A stretch of 64,000 nt of DNA from Gottschalkiaceae bacterium SANA (GCA_036323355.1 AP028876.1:3410001-3474000); one strand, 5' to 3'. Shown: positions 8,855 to 17,407, counted from the stretch's first letter. The notes: generated from the letters alone by a model not told the origin. Program-made: numbers and translations.

Positions 8855-10375
8855 ATGCAAAACTCAAAATTGAAACAGGCCATGCCCACAATCATTGCCA
8901 TAGGCTTCTTTCTCAGTCAAATTCCAGGTTTAACCCGTTATCCCTTTATGCATTCGGATGAATCCTGGCTGAGTGGACTGACCCGCATGATGATGGAATC
9001 CAATTCCCTCCGCGTCACTGAACCTTTTTTTGATCTTTATCCTAGAAATCCTCATGCCATTAAATCTACTTATCACCTTTTACAAGCTCTTTTTATTCAA
9101 GTTTTCGGTTATGAGCTTTTTTCTATTCGGATGATGAGTTTAATCTTCGGCTGTGCAAGTCTCTATATTTTCTATCGGATTCTTGAAAAAACTGGCCTTT
9201 CATGGGCCTGGGCGAGTTTAGGAACACTGATTCTCGCTGCACAGCCCGATTTTATTTACGCCTCCCATTTCGCACGACAAGAAATTGTGGTCAGTTTTTT
9301 TCTCTTATTCGCTTCATGGATGTGGCTCAATAAAAAAAGAAAGCTTTCCCTTTTGGGCCTCTTTATTGCCCTGGGTCTTCATCCCAATGCCTATTTGGGC
9401 GTATTTGCTTTGCTTTGTTCCGGGACCGCTTTCAACTGGAGTCAGAAAGAAGCACGTCATCAACTTATAAAGATGATTTCATGGCTAGCCGGTATTACCG
9501 GTTTTTATGTTCTCGCAAGTTTCTGGATGAACCCAAATTTTATTACAGACTATCTCGCCTATGGCTCCTCTTTGGGTGTTACCGCCGACGTCGGCGGAAA
9601 ATTTTTGGGATTTTTCATGTTTTTTAAGAAATTATGGCTTGGTATCAGCGGTACCTACTACCTGCCGCCCCTGCGCCTGGCCCTGAGCCTAATTGCAATC
9701 GGCTTACCCGTCTCCCTATGGCTTGGTATTCGAAAAAAGCAAAACATTTTCCTCGCTTTGGCAATCCATCAGCTTGCCTGGTGTCTGGGAATTTTTATCG
9801 TTGGCCGATATAATGCCACCAGTGTCTTCTTCCTACTTCCAGCAGCTTGTCTCATTTTTATAATTTTTATTGAAAAATACATACCGCAAATTCCTGCTTG
9901 GATTTTGACTGCAGGACTCATTGTGGTCTTCTCAGTCACCTCCATGGGAGAAATCACTCAACTGCCGAAAAATCATTACGAAAACTATCTTAATAAAATT
10001 CAAGCTGTCCTACCTGCTGACGCAGTGGTTTTGGCTAATCTCAACACAGAATTTCTCTTTGAAGCAGGACAGCTCTATGATTATCGCAATCTAGCTTATC
10101 TCGATCCTGAAGTAAACAGATTAGAAAGCTATCTCATGGAGCGGGGCATTAGCCATATCCTCTATGCAGATGAGCTAGACTTTATCCATCGCAATCCCCA
10201 GCCATGGCAGGTTCTCTATGGACCCGACGAATCTTGGTATACAGATATGCAAAGCTTTCTTGCTGAAAACTGCCAAGAAATCGCAACCCTACCAGCACCC
10301 ATCTATGGCAATCGAATTGTACCTTTTTTAAATGATCCTTTCTGGCAACTTCATATCTATCAGATAAAAAAATAG
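8855..10375 (+). CDS. ArnT/PMT-like integral membrane glycosyltransferase (GT39/GT83 type)
   Basis: About 506 residues from the ATG at 8855, preceded by AAAGGAG; the in-frame ATG at 8819 is within the promoter. The N-terminal half has many hydrophobic helices and a first loop with HSDESWLSG, the acidic pair expected in the PMT_2/ArnT fold, followed by IKSTYHLLQALFIQVFG and IRMMSLIFG. The C-terminal 120 residues form a soluble extracytoplasmic domain. The family takes a sugar from a polyprenyl-phosphate donor and attaches it to an acceptor outside the membrane. It points toward the operon with an ArnC-like transferase and an aminotransferase, which may supply its donor. Substrate and acceptor are unknown. 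Confidence 0.8.
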   Translation: MQNSKLKQAMPTIIAIGFFLSQIPGLTRYPFMHSDESWLSGLTRMMMESNSLRVTEPFFDLYPRNPHAIKSTYHLLQALFIQVFGYELFSIRMMSLIFGCASLYIFYRILEKTGLSWAWASLGTLILAAQPDFIYASHFARQEIVVSFFLLFASWMWLNKKRKLSLLGLFIALGLHPNAYLGVFALLCSGTAFNWSQKEARHQLIKMISWLAGITGFYVLASFWMNPNFITDYLAYGSSLGVTADVGGKFLGFFMFFKKLWLGISGTYYLPPLRLALSLIAIGLPVSLWLGIRKKQNIFLALAIHQLAWCLGIFIVGRYNATSVFFLLPAACLIFIIFIEKYIPQIPAWILTAGLIVVFSVTSMGEITQLPKNHYENYLNKIQAVLPADAVVLANLNTEFLFEAGQLYDYRNLAYLDPEVNRLESYLMERGISHILYADELDFIHRNPQPWQVLYGPDESWYTDMQSFLAENCQEIATLPAPIYGNRIVPFLNDPFWQLHIYQIKK

Positions 10376-10420
10376 CACCTGGAGCCATGATCCGAAGAAT
10401 GAGCGCCCAGGTGCTTGTTT
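10372..10420. terminator. Hairpin between converging GT39 and ABC genes
   Basis: AGCACCTGG (10374-10382) pairs with CCAGGTGCT (10407-10415); the loop is long and the trailing T-run on the plus strand is short. It begins at the GT39 stop codon. It is probably a weak terminator, possibly working in both directions. Confidence 0.5.
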
Positions 10421-10463
10421 CAATTATTCATTTATATATTTACTCTCTTCTCCTGTTTCCTTG

Positions 10464-10536
10464 GTCCGACTCGACCCTCATTTTTGTCGGGTCAGACTCG
10501 ACCCTCATTTTTCATCGGGTCAAACTCGACCCTCAT
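10464..10536. repeat. Three ~28-base repeats, each with a GGGTC/GACCC hairpin
   Basis: ACTCGACCCTCAT occurs at 10469-10481, 10496-10508 and 10524-10536, spaced 27 and 28 bases apart, joined by TTTTT and TCGGGTCA. Within each unit GGGTC and GACCC can pair, giving small hairpins. The last copy overlaps the stop codon of the ABC ATPase gene. It resembles short interspersed palindromic elements (REP or MITE type); no transposase is near. Confidence 0.7.
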
Positions 10537-11249
10537 AACATAATCCCTTGAATCCAGCGATTCAGGTCCGCTGAATAGGGATCCCGGGGCCATAAAAGCT
10601 CATTTTTTTTCCATTCACACTTCCCATTTTCCTGAAGAATCAACAGGTCTGTCGACAGGCGTGCCGCCTCCCGAAGATCATGGGTAATAAAAACAACTGT
10701 CCACTGCTTCTTTCTCCACAGCGAAATTAAAAGGTCTTGCAGAATTTCTCTCGTCATCATATCCAAGCCACCAAAGGGCTCATCCATCAACAGCAATTGG
10801 GGTTCTGAAGTCCACGCCCTTGCCAAAGCAACCCTTTGCTTCATGCCTCCAGACAATTGATGGGGATACTTTTCCGCATCCTGAACAAGTCCCACAGCAT
10901 CCAAGGCTTCCATCGCCTGCTTTCGCCGCTCGACCTTACCAATCCCAGCCGCTCGCAATGGAAAGGCGATATTTTCCCAAACAGGGAGCCACGGAAACAA
11001 TTGCTCATAGCTTTGAAACACCATGGGTCTCTTTTTTTGCGGACGCGTCACCTCTTCACCGCCAATGGTGATTTTACCGCTCTCTGCTTGATCGAATCCG
11101 CCCAAAAGACGCAAAAACGTCGATTTTCCAACCCCCGACTTTCCAACGACGCAAAAAAAGCTGCCGGAATCTCCATGAATGGAGAGATCTTGAAAAATCA
11201 TTTGGTCCCCGAAGCTTTTTGTCACTGAATCAAATCGAAATCCACTCAT
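10533..11249 (-). CDS. ABC transporter ATP-binding protein (nitrate/sulfonate/taurine type)
   Basis: 238 residues with all ATPase motifs: Walker A GKSGVGKST, Q-loop VFQSYEQLFPW, signature LSGGMKQRVALARA, Walker B LLLMDEPFGGLD and the switch His in VFITHDL. This is the TauB/SsuB-like group that energises uptake with an NMT1-type binding protein. Its start overlaps the permease stop by 4 bases (ATGA), showing translational coupling. It is the last gene of the six-gene operon, and its stop codon lies inside a short palindromic repeat. Confidence 0.92.
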   Translation of the reverse strand: MSGFRFDSVTKSFGDQMIFQDLSIHGDSGSFFCVVGKSGVGKSTFLRLLGGFDQAESGKITIGGEEVTRPQKKRPMVFQSYEQLFPWLPVWENIAFPLRAAGIGKVERRKQAMEALDAVGLVQDAEKYPHQLSGGMKQRVALARAWTSEPQLLLMDEPFGGLDMMTREILQDLLISLWRKKQWTVVFITHDLREAARLSTDLLILQENGKCEWKKNELLWPRDPYSADLNRWIQGIML

Positions 11250-12013
11250 CGTTCCATCCCCCAGCGAAGCACCGTCTTTCTTTCAACCCAGCGAAAAAAT
11301 AGACCCTCAATTAAAACACCAATCAACATAATTACAAGCAAGCCAGCGAACAAGCCAGCCGTGTCCATAAATACTCGTTTTTGAAACAGATACCAGCCGA
11401 TTCCACCAGATCCACTCGTTGCGCCAAAAATCATTTCTGCACTGATTAAAGCTCGCCATGCTCGACTCCACCCGATCTTCAAACCGGATAAAAAACCCGG
11501 AAACGAACCTGGTAAGTCCACCCAAATCAATCGACGCCAGCCAAATATCTCATAATTGTCCGCTACCTCTTGCTGGGTTTGCGGTAAGTGATCCAATGCG
11601 CTGAAAAAACTTACGAGAAAGGGCCAAAGAACAGAATGGACAATAATAAAAAGAACTGCGCCCTCCCCAATCCCCGCCCAAAGGATCACCAAGGGTAAAA
11701 GAACAACCCCAGGCAAGGGATGAGCAATGCTGATCAAAAGATTGACTCCACTTCGAAACATCGAATAAGAACGTGCAAACAAGGCAATTCCCAAACCCAA
11801 AACAAGAGACAAGGCCAATCCTTCGATAACCAGTCGCATGGAATAAAGAAACTGATCAACCAAAGCGCCCTCGACGATATCCCTGCCTAGAGCAGTACAA
11901 ATTGTTCCCAAAGAAGGAAATAACAAGGGCGAATAAACACCCGACAAATATATGCCCTGCCAGATTAGACCACCAGCTAAAATAAATACCGCTTTAATTC
12001 GCAATTGCTTCAT
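11246..12013 (-). CDS. ABC transporter permease (TauC/SsuC-like)
   Basis: 255 residues, six predicted membrane helices, with the BPD_transp_1 cytoplasmic loop (EEVADNYE-like region QEVADNYEIFGWRRLIWVDLPGS and the following LSGLKIGWSRAWRALISAE) that docks on the ATPase. This pattern marks the nitrate/sulfonate/taurine permease branch. It lies 9 bases after the binding-protein gene and overlaps the ATPase gene by 4, forming a complete importer with its neighbours. The substrate is not revealed by the sequence. Confidence 0.9.
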   Translation of the reverse strand: MKQLRIKAVFILAGGLIWQGIYLSGVYSPLLFPSLGTICTALGRDIVEGALVDQFLYSMRLVIEGLALSLVLGLGIALFARSYSMFRSGVNLLISIAHPLPGVVLLPLVILWAGIGEGAVLFIIVHSVLWPFLVSFFSALDHLPQTQQEVADNYEIFGWRRLIWVDLPGSFPGFLSGLKIGWSRAWRALISAEMIFGATSGSGGIGWYLFQKRVFMDTAGLFAGLLVIMLIGVLIEGLFFRWVERKTVLRWGMER

Positions 12014-12022
12014 CGTTCTCTC

Positions 12023-12961
12023 CTAGTTCCAAATGACCTCATCCGAGGTCATTTCATTCTCCAAATATCCGTTTCGATCCATAAAATCAATAAAGGTCTC
12101 AAGTCCCTCAATTTCATTGGTATACTTCAATTCTGGATTCTCTAAATAGGCTTTCAGTTGCTCAGGCTCTAACTGATAGCTCTCCGCCAAGATTGCAATG
12201 GTTTCTTCCGGCTGATCCTGCATAAAGACCATGGCTTTTTGAAGAGCTTCCTTCAAAACCGCCAAGGACTCAGCCTTTTCATCCCGTACACGCTTGGGCA
12301 CAGCTCCGATAATAAAGGTAAAGGGTCCACCCATCGCTTCTTGTCCACTCAAGACAAGATGGGTGCTAGCTTCTTTTAATTCCATAAAGATAAAGGGAGG
12401 TGAAGTAAAGTGCAATTGTAGTTCTTGCCCGGCTAACATGGCGCTCATACCGTCGGGATGTTTCATGGTGACCAATTGCTGGTCAAATCGACCTGCGTCG
12501 CCAAATTCTCGCTCCGCTGCAATAGCCAAAAGAATATGCTGAATGCTACCCGGCTGTGGAAGAGCAATACGATCCGTCCCTTGAATGTCTTCAAGGCTTT
12601 TGATTTCCGAATTGCTACTAACAAGACCGACTGGCGCCTGGGATAAACCGGTAAAAATCCCCCAATCCATCCCCTTGTCCCTCGCAATCAAAAATGGTGG
12701 AATACCCATAAAACCAATATCCACTTTCCCCGCCAGCATCATCTCTCGAATGGCTGTTGTATTGCCTGCTTTTGCCCACTCAATGGTCAAATCTGGATCA
12801 ATCTCTTGGATAAAATTCTTTGCTTGCATCACCTGTAACGGTGCATACGCTAACCCATATTGATCTGCAATAATCAAGGTTTTTCCTTGGTCAGGCTTTC
12901 CCTGACAAGCCGTTAAAACTAAAACAATCCCTATGATGACACCCCAACCAATCTTCTTCAA
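12023..12961 (-). CDS. ABC transporter substrate-binding lipoprotein (NMT1/SsuA-like)
   Basis: 312 residues starting at a TTG codon behind AGGAGG, giving MKK and a lipoprotein signal with lipobox LTAC. The mature part has the periplasmic-binding fold of the NitT/TauT group: IADQYGLAYAPLQVM near the start, AGNTTAIREMMLAGKVDIGFMG, and a later MGGPFTFI region. Relatives bind sulfonates, nitrate, bicarbonate or pyrimidine precursors. The TTG start overlaps the ATP-grasp stop codon by 4 bases, so transport and ligase genes are translationally coupled, which suggests that the imported compound feeds the pathway or that the genes are co-regulated. Confidence 0.88.
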   Translation of the reverse strand: MKKIGWGVIIGIVLVLTACQGKPDQGKTLIIADQYGLAYAPLQVMQAKNFIQEIDPDLTIEWAKAGNTTAIREMMLAGKVDIGFMGIPPFLIARDKGMDWGIFTGLSQAPVGLVSSNSEIKSLEDIQGTDRIALPQPGSIQHILLAIAAEREFGDAGRFDQQLVTMKHPDGMSAMLAGQELQLHFTSPPFIFMELKEASTHLVLSGQEAMGGPFTFIIGAVPKRVRDEKAESLAVLKEALQKAMVFMQDQPEETIAILAESYQLEPEQLKAYLENPELKYTNEIEGLETFIDFMDRNGYLENEMTSDEVIWN

Positions 12962-14202
12962 TCCCGTTCCCTCCTATTGTGCTTTACGATGCGGTTTTTC
13001 CCCTCCGCATCTAAAATTTGCATCTTTTGATAAAACAATTCCACATCCCGCTGCAAGGCTTCTTCGGATTCCGAAAGGAAGATCGCAAACCCTGCTCGAG
13101 CGGTCGCATTTTCAATTTCTTTTTGATTCTGCCCGGCCTGCAGGTGCAGGCCCCATTCCACTAGGCTCTTTATCTCTCCTAATTTTGGCGAATTCACGGT
13201 TTCAACCACGCATGGTTCTACAAAAAACAATTGCACACTGGCACGAAGCTTTGGATTCTGCCAAGACTCTTCTTTCGATAAGTGAAGCATCGTCTCCTGC
13301 TCGCCCAAAATAAGCTTGATCTGCTCTCCTAAGAAATCAAACCCCGTGATTCGAGGGATTACAAAATCCTCATGCGCTCCCCCAATCCGACCTGCAATCT
13401 CATTAATTACAATCCCCTTGTCTCCAATTAAAAACTGAAAATAAATCGGACCCTCTTTTATATGAAAGACATCTACGATTCGTTTTGTTAGCTCTTCCAG
13501 CTCTGTTCCCCTTGTCTTCGCATACCGAGTCGGGTATTCGTGCGACAAACAAATCCCCAGTTGATCTGGGGTTTGAAAGGTCTCCCGATCGACAACAGAT
13601 AAAATCTTGGTTTGACCCTTTGCAACCCACCCCGACACCGTCACCTCATCAGCTTGGTAAAAGGGCTCAATCAAGGCTTTTGATTCTCGCGAAAACCGAA
13701 GGGTTTCTTCGATATGAGTTTGAATTTCTTGATGAGAATGGACCAAAAAAATACCCCGCTGCCCCTGAGAGTCAACAGGTTTCAGTACAGCCGGAAAAGA
13801 AAATGGAATCTTTGTTTCAAAGTCGCATCTTCCAATCAAAGCCCAAGGTAAGGTTGGTAGTCCATTCTTTTCAAATTCCTGCTTCATCCATCGTTTATTG
13901 GTAAGCCGCCTTGCCAGTTCAACAGAAAACGGCATGGGCAAGCCCATGGCTTCCTGTACCAGTGCCGCTGTCAAAACCGGTTGATCTGTGCCAGAAGTAA
14001 AGATCCCATCAATCTCCATTTCCCTGGCGACCTGCAAGCAAGCTACAGGATCAAAAGTACTGGCAAAAACAGAATGATCTGCCACTTTTTTACCTGGAGA
14101 ATCCATCCGATTGTCAACAGCAATCGCTCTATGCCCCATTTCCTGAATACGCTTAATACCACGCACTTGAAGAGCATTCGCCCCTAAAATCATTACCTTC
14201 AT
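12958..14202 (-). CDS. ATP-grasp domain enzyme (carboxylate-amine ligase type)
   Basis: About 414 residues from the ATG at 14202, which has AAGGGAG upstream and overlaps the glycosyltransferase stop by 4. It begins with a Rossmann-like pre-ATP-grasp fold (MKVMILGANALQVRGIKR) followed by the ATP-grasp core: NKRWMKQEFEKNGLPTLPW, the nucleotide lysine region FPAVLKPVDSQGQRGI, and metal-binding E and N in VINEIAGRIGGAHEDF. These enzymes activate a carboxylate as an acyl-phosphate and join it to an amine or thiol. In this operon a likely acceptor is the amino sugar made by the neighbouring aminotransferase, but that is inference; the sequence does not identify the acid or the amine. Confidence 0.85.
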   Translation of the reverse strand: MKVMILGANALQVRGIKRIQEMGHRAIAVDNRMDSPGKKVADHSVFASTFDPVACLQVAREMEIDGIFTSGTDQPVLTAALVQEAMGLPMPFSVELARRLTNKRWMKQEFEKNGLPTLPWALIGRCDFETKIPFSFPAVLKPVDSQGQRGIFLVHSHQEIQTHIEETLRFSRESKALIEPFYQADEVTVSGWVAKGQTKILSVVDRETFQTPDQLGICLSHEYPTRYAKTRGTELEELTKRIVDVFHIKEGPIYFQFLIGDKGIVINEIAGRIGGAHEDFVIPRITGFDFLGEQIKLILGEQETMLHLSKEESWQNPKLRASVQLFFVEPCVVETVNSPKLGEIKSLVEWGLHLQAGQNQKEIENATARAGFAIFLSESEEALQRDVELFYQKMQILDAEGKNRIVKHNRRERD

Positions 14203-14948
14203 CTTTGGTCTCCCTTCGATTGAACGGATCGAACGACTTGATAAGGATCGCCTTTGTGACGCAAGGCTGCCGCCCATCGATTTTCACTATAATAAATCCA
14301 AATTTTCATAAATAATTGCAGCAATTTTCTGGTCGTATAATTCGACTGCCCGATTGATCTGGGGTATAAAGCCACAGTAACATTACCCATTCGTGGTTTC
14401 TCTTTCATTAAAGCTGCCGACAGATAAAAAAACGCACCCGATTCTCGGGCTGCTTCCCGCGCCAAATCGCCATTTACCGCCCGAAAGCTATGCAAGGTTA
14501 GAGATTCAGGCTTTTCAAACAAATGAGAAAAGAGCAGATCTCGAAGTTTTGAACCCCATGAACGATCCAGACTACAAATTTTTTCTTTTGAACAAGCATA
14601 GACAAGATCCTTTTCTTGTTTCAAGGCATGCAAAAGTACCGGAATTTCTTCCGGTGGATGCTGAAGGTCGTCATCCATAGTCACAATCACGTCGCCTTGG
14701 GTTTGTCGAATTGCACACAGAAGTGCATTCTGTTGCCCAACATTCTCTTGAAGCCGAATGACACGCATCGATGGATATATTCTGGTTTTTTCAATCAGAA
14801 CCCGAAAGGTGTCGTCGCGGCTTCCATCATCCACGCCGATTACCTCGATCTCTTCTTCCCGGTATGAAAATGTCTGATAAATTCGATCCACGACCTGGCC
14901 AATCGTTGTTTCCGATTGATAGGCAGGAATCACGACAGATACCTTCAT
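14199..14948 (-). CDS. Family 2 glycosyltransferase, ArnC/DPM-like
   Basis: About 249 residues from the ATG at 14948, with AAAGGAG upstream and a 4-base overlap with the aminotransferase stop. GT-A fold motifs: KVSVVIPAYQSE, DDGSRDDT, ENVGQQNALLCAI, and the metal-binding DDDLQHPPEEIP. This resembles ArnC, which moves a 4-amino sugar from a nucleotide carrier to undecaprenyl phosphate, including a later GQSNYTTRKLLQL segment similar to the ArnC stretch before its membrane helices. Those two C-terminal helices are missing here, so it may be a shorter DPM-like form. It probably makes the lipid-linked donor for a membrane transferase such as the GT39 protein. Confidence 0.85.
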   Translation of the reverse strand: MKVSVVIPAYQSETTIGQVVDRIYQTFSYREEEIEVIGVDDGSRDDTFRVLIEKTRIYPSMRVIRLQENVGQQNALLCAIRQTQGDVIVTMDDDLQHPPEEIPVLLHALKQEKDLVYACSKEKICSLDRSWGSKLRDLLFSHLFEKPESLTLHSFRAVNGDLAREAARESGAFFYLSAALMKEKPRMGNVTVALYPRSIGQSNYTTRKLLQLFMKIWIYYSENRWAAALRHKGDPYQVVRSVQSKGDQR

Positions 14949-16084
14949 TTCAAATTCTCCTTTAAAAAATCTTTTACACACCGAATCACTTCATTTTGTT
15001 CTTTTTCTTTCAAAGAAGGATAAATCGGCAATCGCATCACTCGATCCTGTAGGCTTGCCTCCTCATCTAGACCAGGCTGCCCATTTCCCCGAAACCGCAT
15101 ACCAAATTCCGTTGTATGCAAGGGGACAAAATGACTATAGACAGCAATGCCATGCTCTCGCATCCAAGATTGAAACAACTTCGCCTTTTCCGCTTCTTTA
15201 AAACAAAGCCAAAAGATATGTCCATTTTGACTAACCTTGTCAGCCATTCGCACAGCCTCTCCCATAAAAGGGGCCAAGGCTCTCTGATAACAATGCCACA
15301 ATTTTCGTCTTTTTTCCAGAATTTCATCCATCTTTTCTAATTGAGCATCCAATACTGCCATCTGAAATTCAGAAGGACATGCACTCATCCCAATGCCCTG
15401 CCAGGAGTATCGATCAATGGTCCCTTGCAAAAAAGCATTCCGATTCGTTCCCTTTTGATGCATGCGCAGGGCTCGCTCCCAAACAACCTGGCTCTTTTGA
15501 TTCACAATCAAGGCGCCACCTTCACCGCCACTAACTACCTTGGTTCCATGAAAACTGACAACCCCAAAATCGCCACGAGTCCCCACAGGATTTCCCTCAT
15601 TATCTTTTACGCCAAAGCCTTGAGCGGCATCCTCCACAATCCAAAGTTTTTGCTCTTGTGCAAGCGCCATCAAATCCTCGAGCTCCGCAGCCGCACCGGC
15701 ATAATGAACCAACAATATTCCTTTTGTTCTTTCTGTGACTGCTCGCCTTACGGCAGCCGAATCAATCATCAGATCCAATCCAGTTTCAACAAAGACAGGA
15801 ACTCCCCCAGCCAACAAGACCGAATTAGCGGCTGATGGAAAGTTAAAAGAAGGCATAATTACCTCGTCACCCGGTTGTAAGCCGGTCAAGCGAATGGCCA
15901 TTTCCAAGGCAAGGCTTGCCGATCCAGTCAATAAAACCTTGTCGGTCCCATACATCTTCCCTAAGCAGTTTTGTACATGCCCAGTAAAACAACCATCTCC
16001 AGATCCATCTGAATGCGATATCACTTCTATTAGATTTTTCTCCTCTAAGTCCGACCAAAACGGACGATGAAATGGAATTTTCAT
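14945..16084 (-). CDS. DegT/DnrJ/EryC1 sugar-nucleotide aminotransferase (WecE/RffA-like)
   Basis: 379 residues of the PLP-dependent DegT family. Motifs match the dTDP-4-amino-4,6-dideoxygalactose transaminase branch: QPGDEVIMPSFNFPS, VHYAGAAAE, VEDAAQGFG, and SFHGTK with the PLP lysine at residue 182 followed by VVSGGEGGAL. GTNRNAFLQGTIDRYSW and YSHFVPLHTTEFG also resemble WecE. The family converts a 4-keto-6-deoxy sugar nucleotide to the 4-amino sugar using glutamate. It is the first gene of a six-gene operon with 4-base overlaps. The exact sugar is not certain. No dTDP-glucose synthesis genes are in the window, so the keto sugar must be made elsewhere. Confidence 0.87.
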   Translation of the reverse strand: MKIPFHRPFWSDLEEKNLIEVISHSDGSGDGCFTGHVQNCLGKMYGTDKVLLTGSASLALEMAIRLTGLQPGDEVIMPSFNFPSAANSVLLAGGVPVFVETGLDLMIDSAAVRRAVTERTKGILLVHYAGAAAELEDLMALAQEQKLWIVEDAAQGFGVKDNEGNPVGTRGDFGVVSFHGTKVVSGGEGGALIVNQKSQVVWERALRMHQKGTNRNAFLQGTIDRYSWQGIGMSACPSEFQMAVLDAQLEKMDEILEKRRKLWHCYQRALAPFMGEAVRMADKVSQNGHIFWLCFKEAEKAKLFQSWMREHGIAVYSHFVPLHTTEFGMRFRGNGQPGLDEEASLQDRVMRLPIYPSLKEKEQNEVIRCVKDFLKENLK

Positions 16085-16151
16085 CTATTTCTTTCCTTCT
16101 TTCTTTCTGTTACACTAAACCTATCAACCAATAGATAAACCGGAGGTTCTT

Positions 16152-16376
16152 ATGTTGCGTCTAACCCTTGATTGCATGGGTGATTTTTGCCCAGTACCCA
16201 TATTAAAACTCGAGCGCGCCCTAGAGACTCTCTCCAAGGGTGAATCCATGATGCTAGTCTGCGATCACTCTTGCGTCGTCGAAAGCGTCGACGAATTTCT
16301 AGCCCTTCGCGCCTACTCCTATGAAATGGACGAGGTCATGAACGGGGTCTGGGAAATCACGGTCACTGCTGACTAA
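16152..16376 (+). CDS. TusA/SirA-family sulfur carrier protein (lone copy)
   Basis: 74 residues with the family core LDCMGDFCPVPILK, in which CPxP holds the persulfide-forming Cys at about residue 14, and a second Cys pair region CDHSC at the middle. The start follows CGGAGG. TusA-type proteins carry sulfane sulfur as a persulfide in the cytoplasm. It is encoded apart from the other two copies and differs from them in sequence; it lies divergent from the aminotransferase operon and converges with the LysR gene. Confidence 0.9.
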   Translation: MLRLTLDCMGDFCPVPILKLERALETLSKGESMMLVCDHSCVVESVDEFLALRAYSYEMDEVMNGVWEITVTAD

Positions 16377-16402
16377 CTGATCAGTTGATAGACAAACATG
16401 GA

Positions 16403-17305
16403 TTAACAGAATGCTTTATTTCCCAGCTTTTTAAAGGTTTTAATGGATTCTCTACTTGTTGCTGACAAGTGTTCCAATGGCTTATGCACCAAGTATATAT
16501 TGTAATGAAGAGCCAGGTCTGTGATCTGGATCTTTTTGTATGCCTTGGAATAGAGTTCGCGTTTTACCGTGGGATACGGCAACATGGCAATCCCGTAGGA
16601 ATTAAACAATGCATTTTTCACCGCTCCGATTGAATCGATTTTAAATAAGACCTTCAACAATTCTCGATCCATCCCATTTTCAGAAATCTTTCGATACAAC
16701 TCGTCATAGAGATGCTCCGAATTCGACTGCATAATCAAATCATATTCAAATAATTCGTCCATCATAATTTCATTGGGTATGGAATAGGTTTCAGAAGCAA
16801 CCAAGACGATTTGCTCTTCTGCGATTTTTACAATCTCAAGCCCCTCAACCCATTTGGTTGGCAAACTGGTAATCACCCCAAAATCCGAAATGTCATTCTG
16901 TACATCAGCAATGATTCGATCCAACTCGGAAGTGACCAAATCATATTGATGATCAGGATGCACCTTTTTTATGCGAAATAAGACGCAAGGCATGGAATAG
17001 GTAACCAAGGATTTCGTTGCACTGATCCGCACGCTGCTGGATTTTTTTGCATAATTGTCAATCTCTTCTAACATTTTGCTATAAGTATTCATAATGTTTT
17101 CCGAGTATTTGTATACGATCTTTCCCAATTCCGTCGGAACGACACCGCGATTGGACCGTTCCATCAGCTCGTAACCCAATGAATCTTCAAATTTTTGCAT
17201 CATCTGGCTCAAGGCAGATTGAGAAATATGAGACTGATTGGCTACTTTTGATATACTTTTGTTCTCAATAATCTGTCGATAATACATAAGAGTGTCTAAA
17301 TTCAT
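16403..17305 (-). CDS. LysR-family transcriptional regulator
   Basis: 300 residues. The N-terminal winged helix shows MNLDTLMYYRQIIENKSISK, SHISQSALSQMMQKFEDSLG and ELMERSNRGVVPTELG, the standard LysR pattern. The rest is the two-lobed effector domain. It is divergent from the sulfur operon beginning at 17507, the usual arrangement for a LysR protein and its target, so it probably controls that operon in response to a sulfur compound. Two palindromes in the shared 200-base promoter region are candidate sites. The effector is unknown. Confidence 0.9.
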   Translation of the reverse strand: MNLDTLMYYRQIIENKSISKVANQSHISQSALSQMMQKFEDSLGYELMERSNRGVVPTELGKIVYKYSENIMNTYSKMLEEIDNYAKKSSSVRISATKSLVTYSMPCVLFRIKKVHPDHQYDLVTSELDRIIADVQNDISDFGVITSLPTKWVEGLEIVKIAEEQIVLVASETYSIPNEIMMDELFEYDLIMQSNSEHLYDELYRKISENGMDRELLKVLFKIDSIGAVKNALFNSYGIAMLPYPTVKRELYSKAYKKIQITDLALHYNIYLVHKPLEHLSATSRESIKTFKKLGNKAFC

Positions 17306-17330
17306 GCGATTTTTCCCCTCTTTCTCCTTG

Positions 17331-17407
17331 CTTTGTTAAGTTGTTAACAAGGCTTGCTCCTATTTTACATTAATAAGATTGATAGCACTATTAATATTTC
17401 TTATATT
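17331..17407 (+). promoter_or_regulatory. Promoter and candidate LysR operator of the sulfur operon
   Basis: TTGATA (17379-17384) and TATATT (17402-17407) with a 17-base spacer form a sigma-A type promoter about 100 bases before the first sulfur gene. A perfect palindrome TTGTTAACAA lies at 17341-17350, preceded by a partial copy TTGTTAA, centred near -70, where LysR proteins commonly bind. ATAAGA and TCTTAT also form an inverted repeat across the promoter. Confidence 0.55.

Noticed and set aside
12958-14277. Longer ATP-grasp protein starting at 14277
   Set aside because: The extra 25 residues translate the end of the glycosyltransferase gene in another frame; the ATG at 14202 has a ribosome-binding site and a 4-base overlap.
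16377-16402. AACTGATCAGTT palindrome between TusA and LysR genes as an operator
   Set aside because: It lies between two converging stop codons where no promoter is expected; it is more likely a weak terminator stem.
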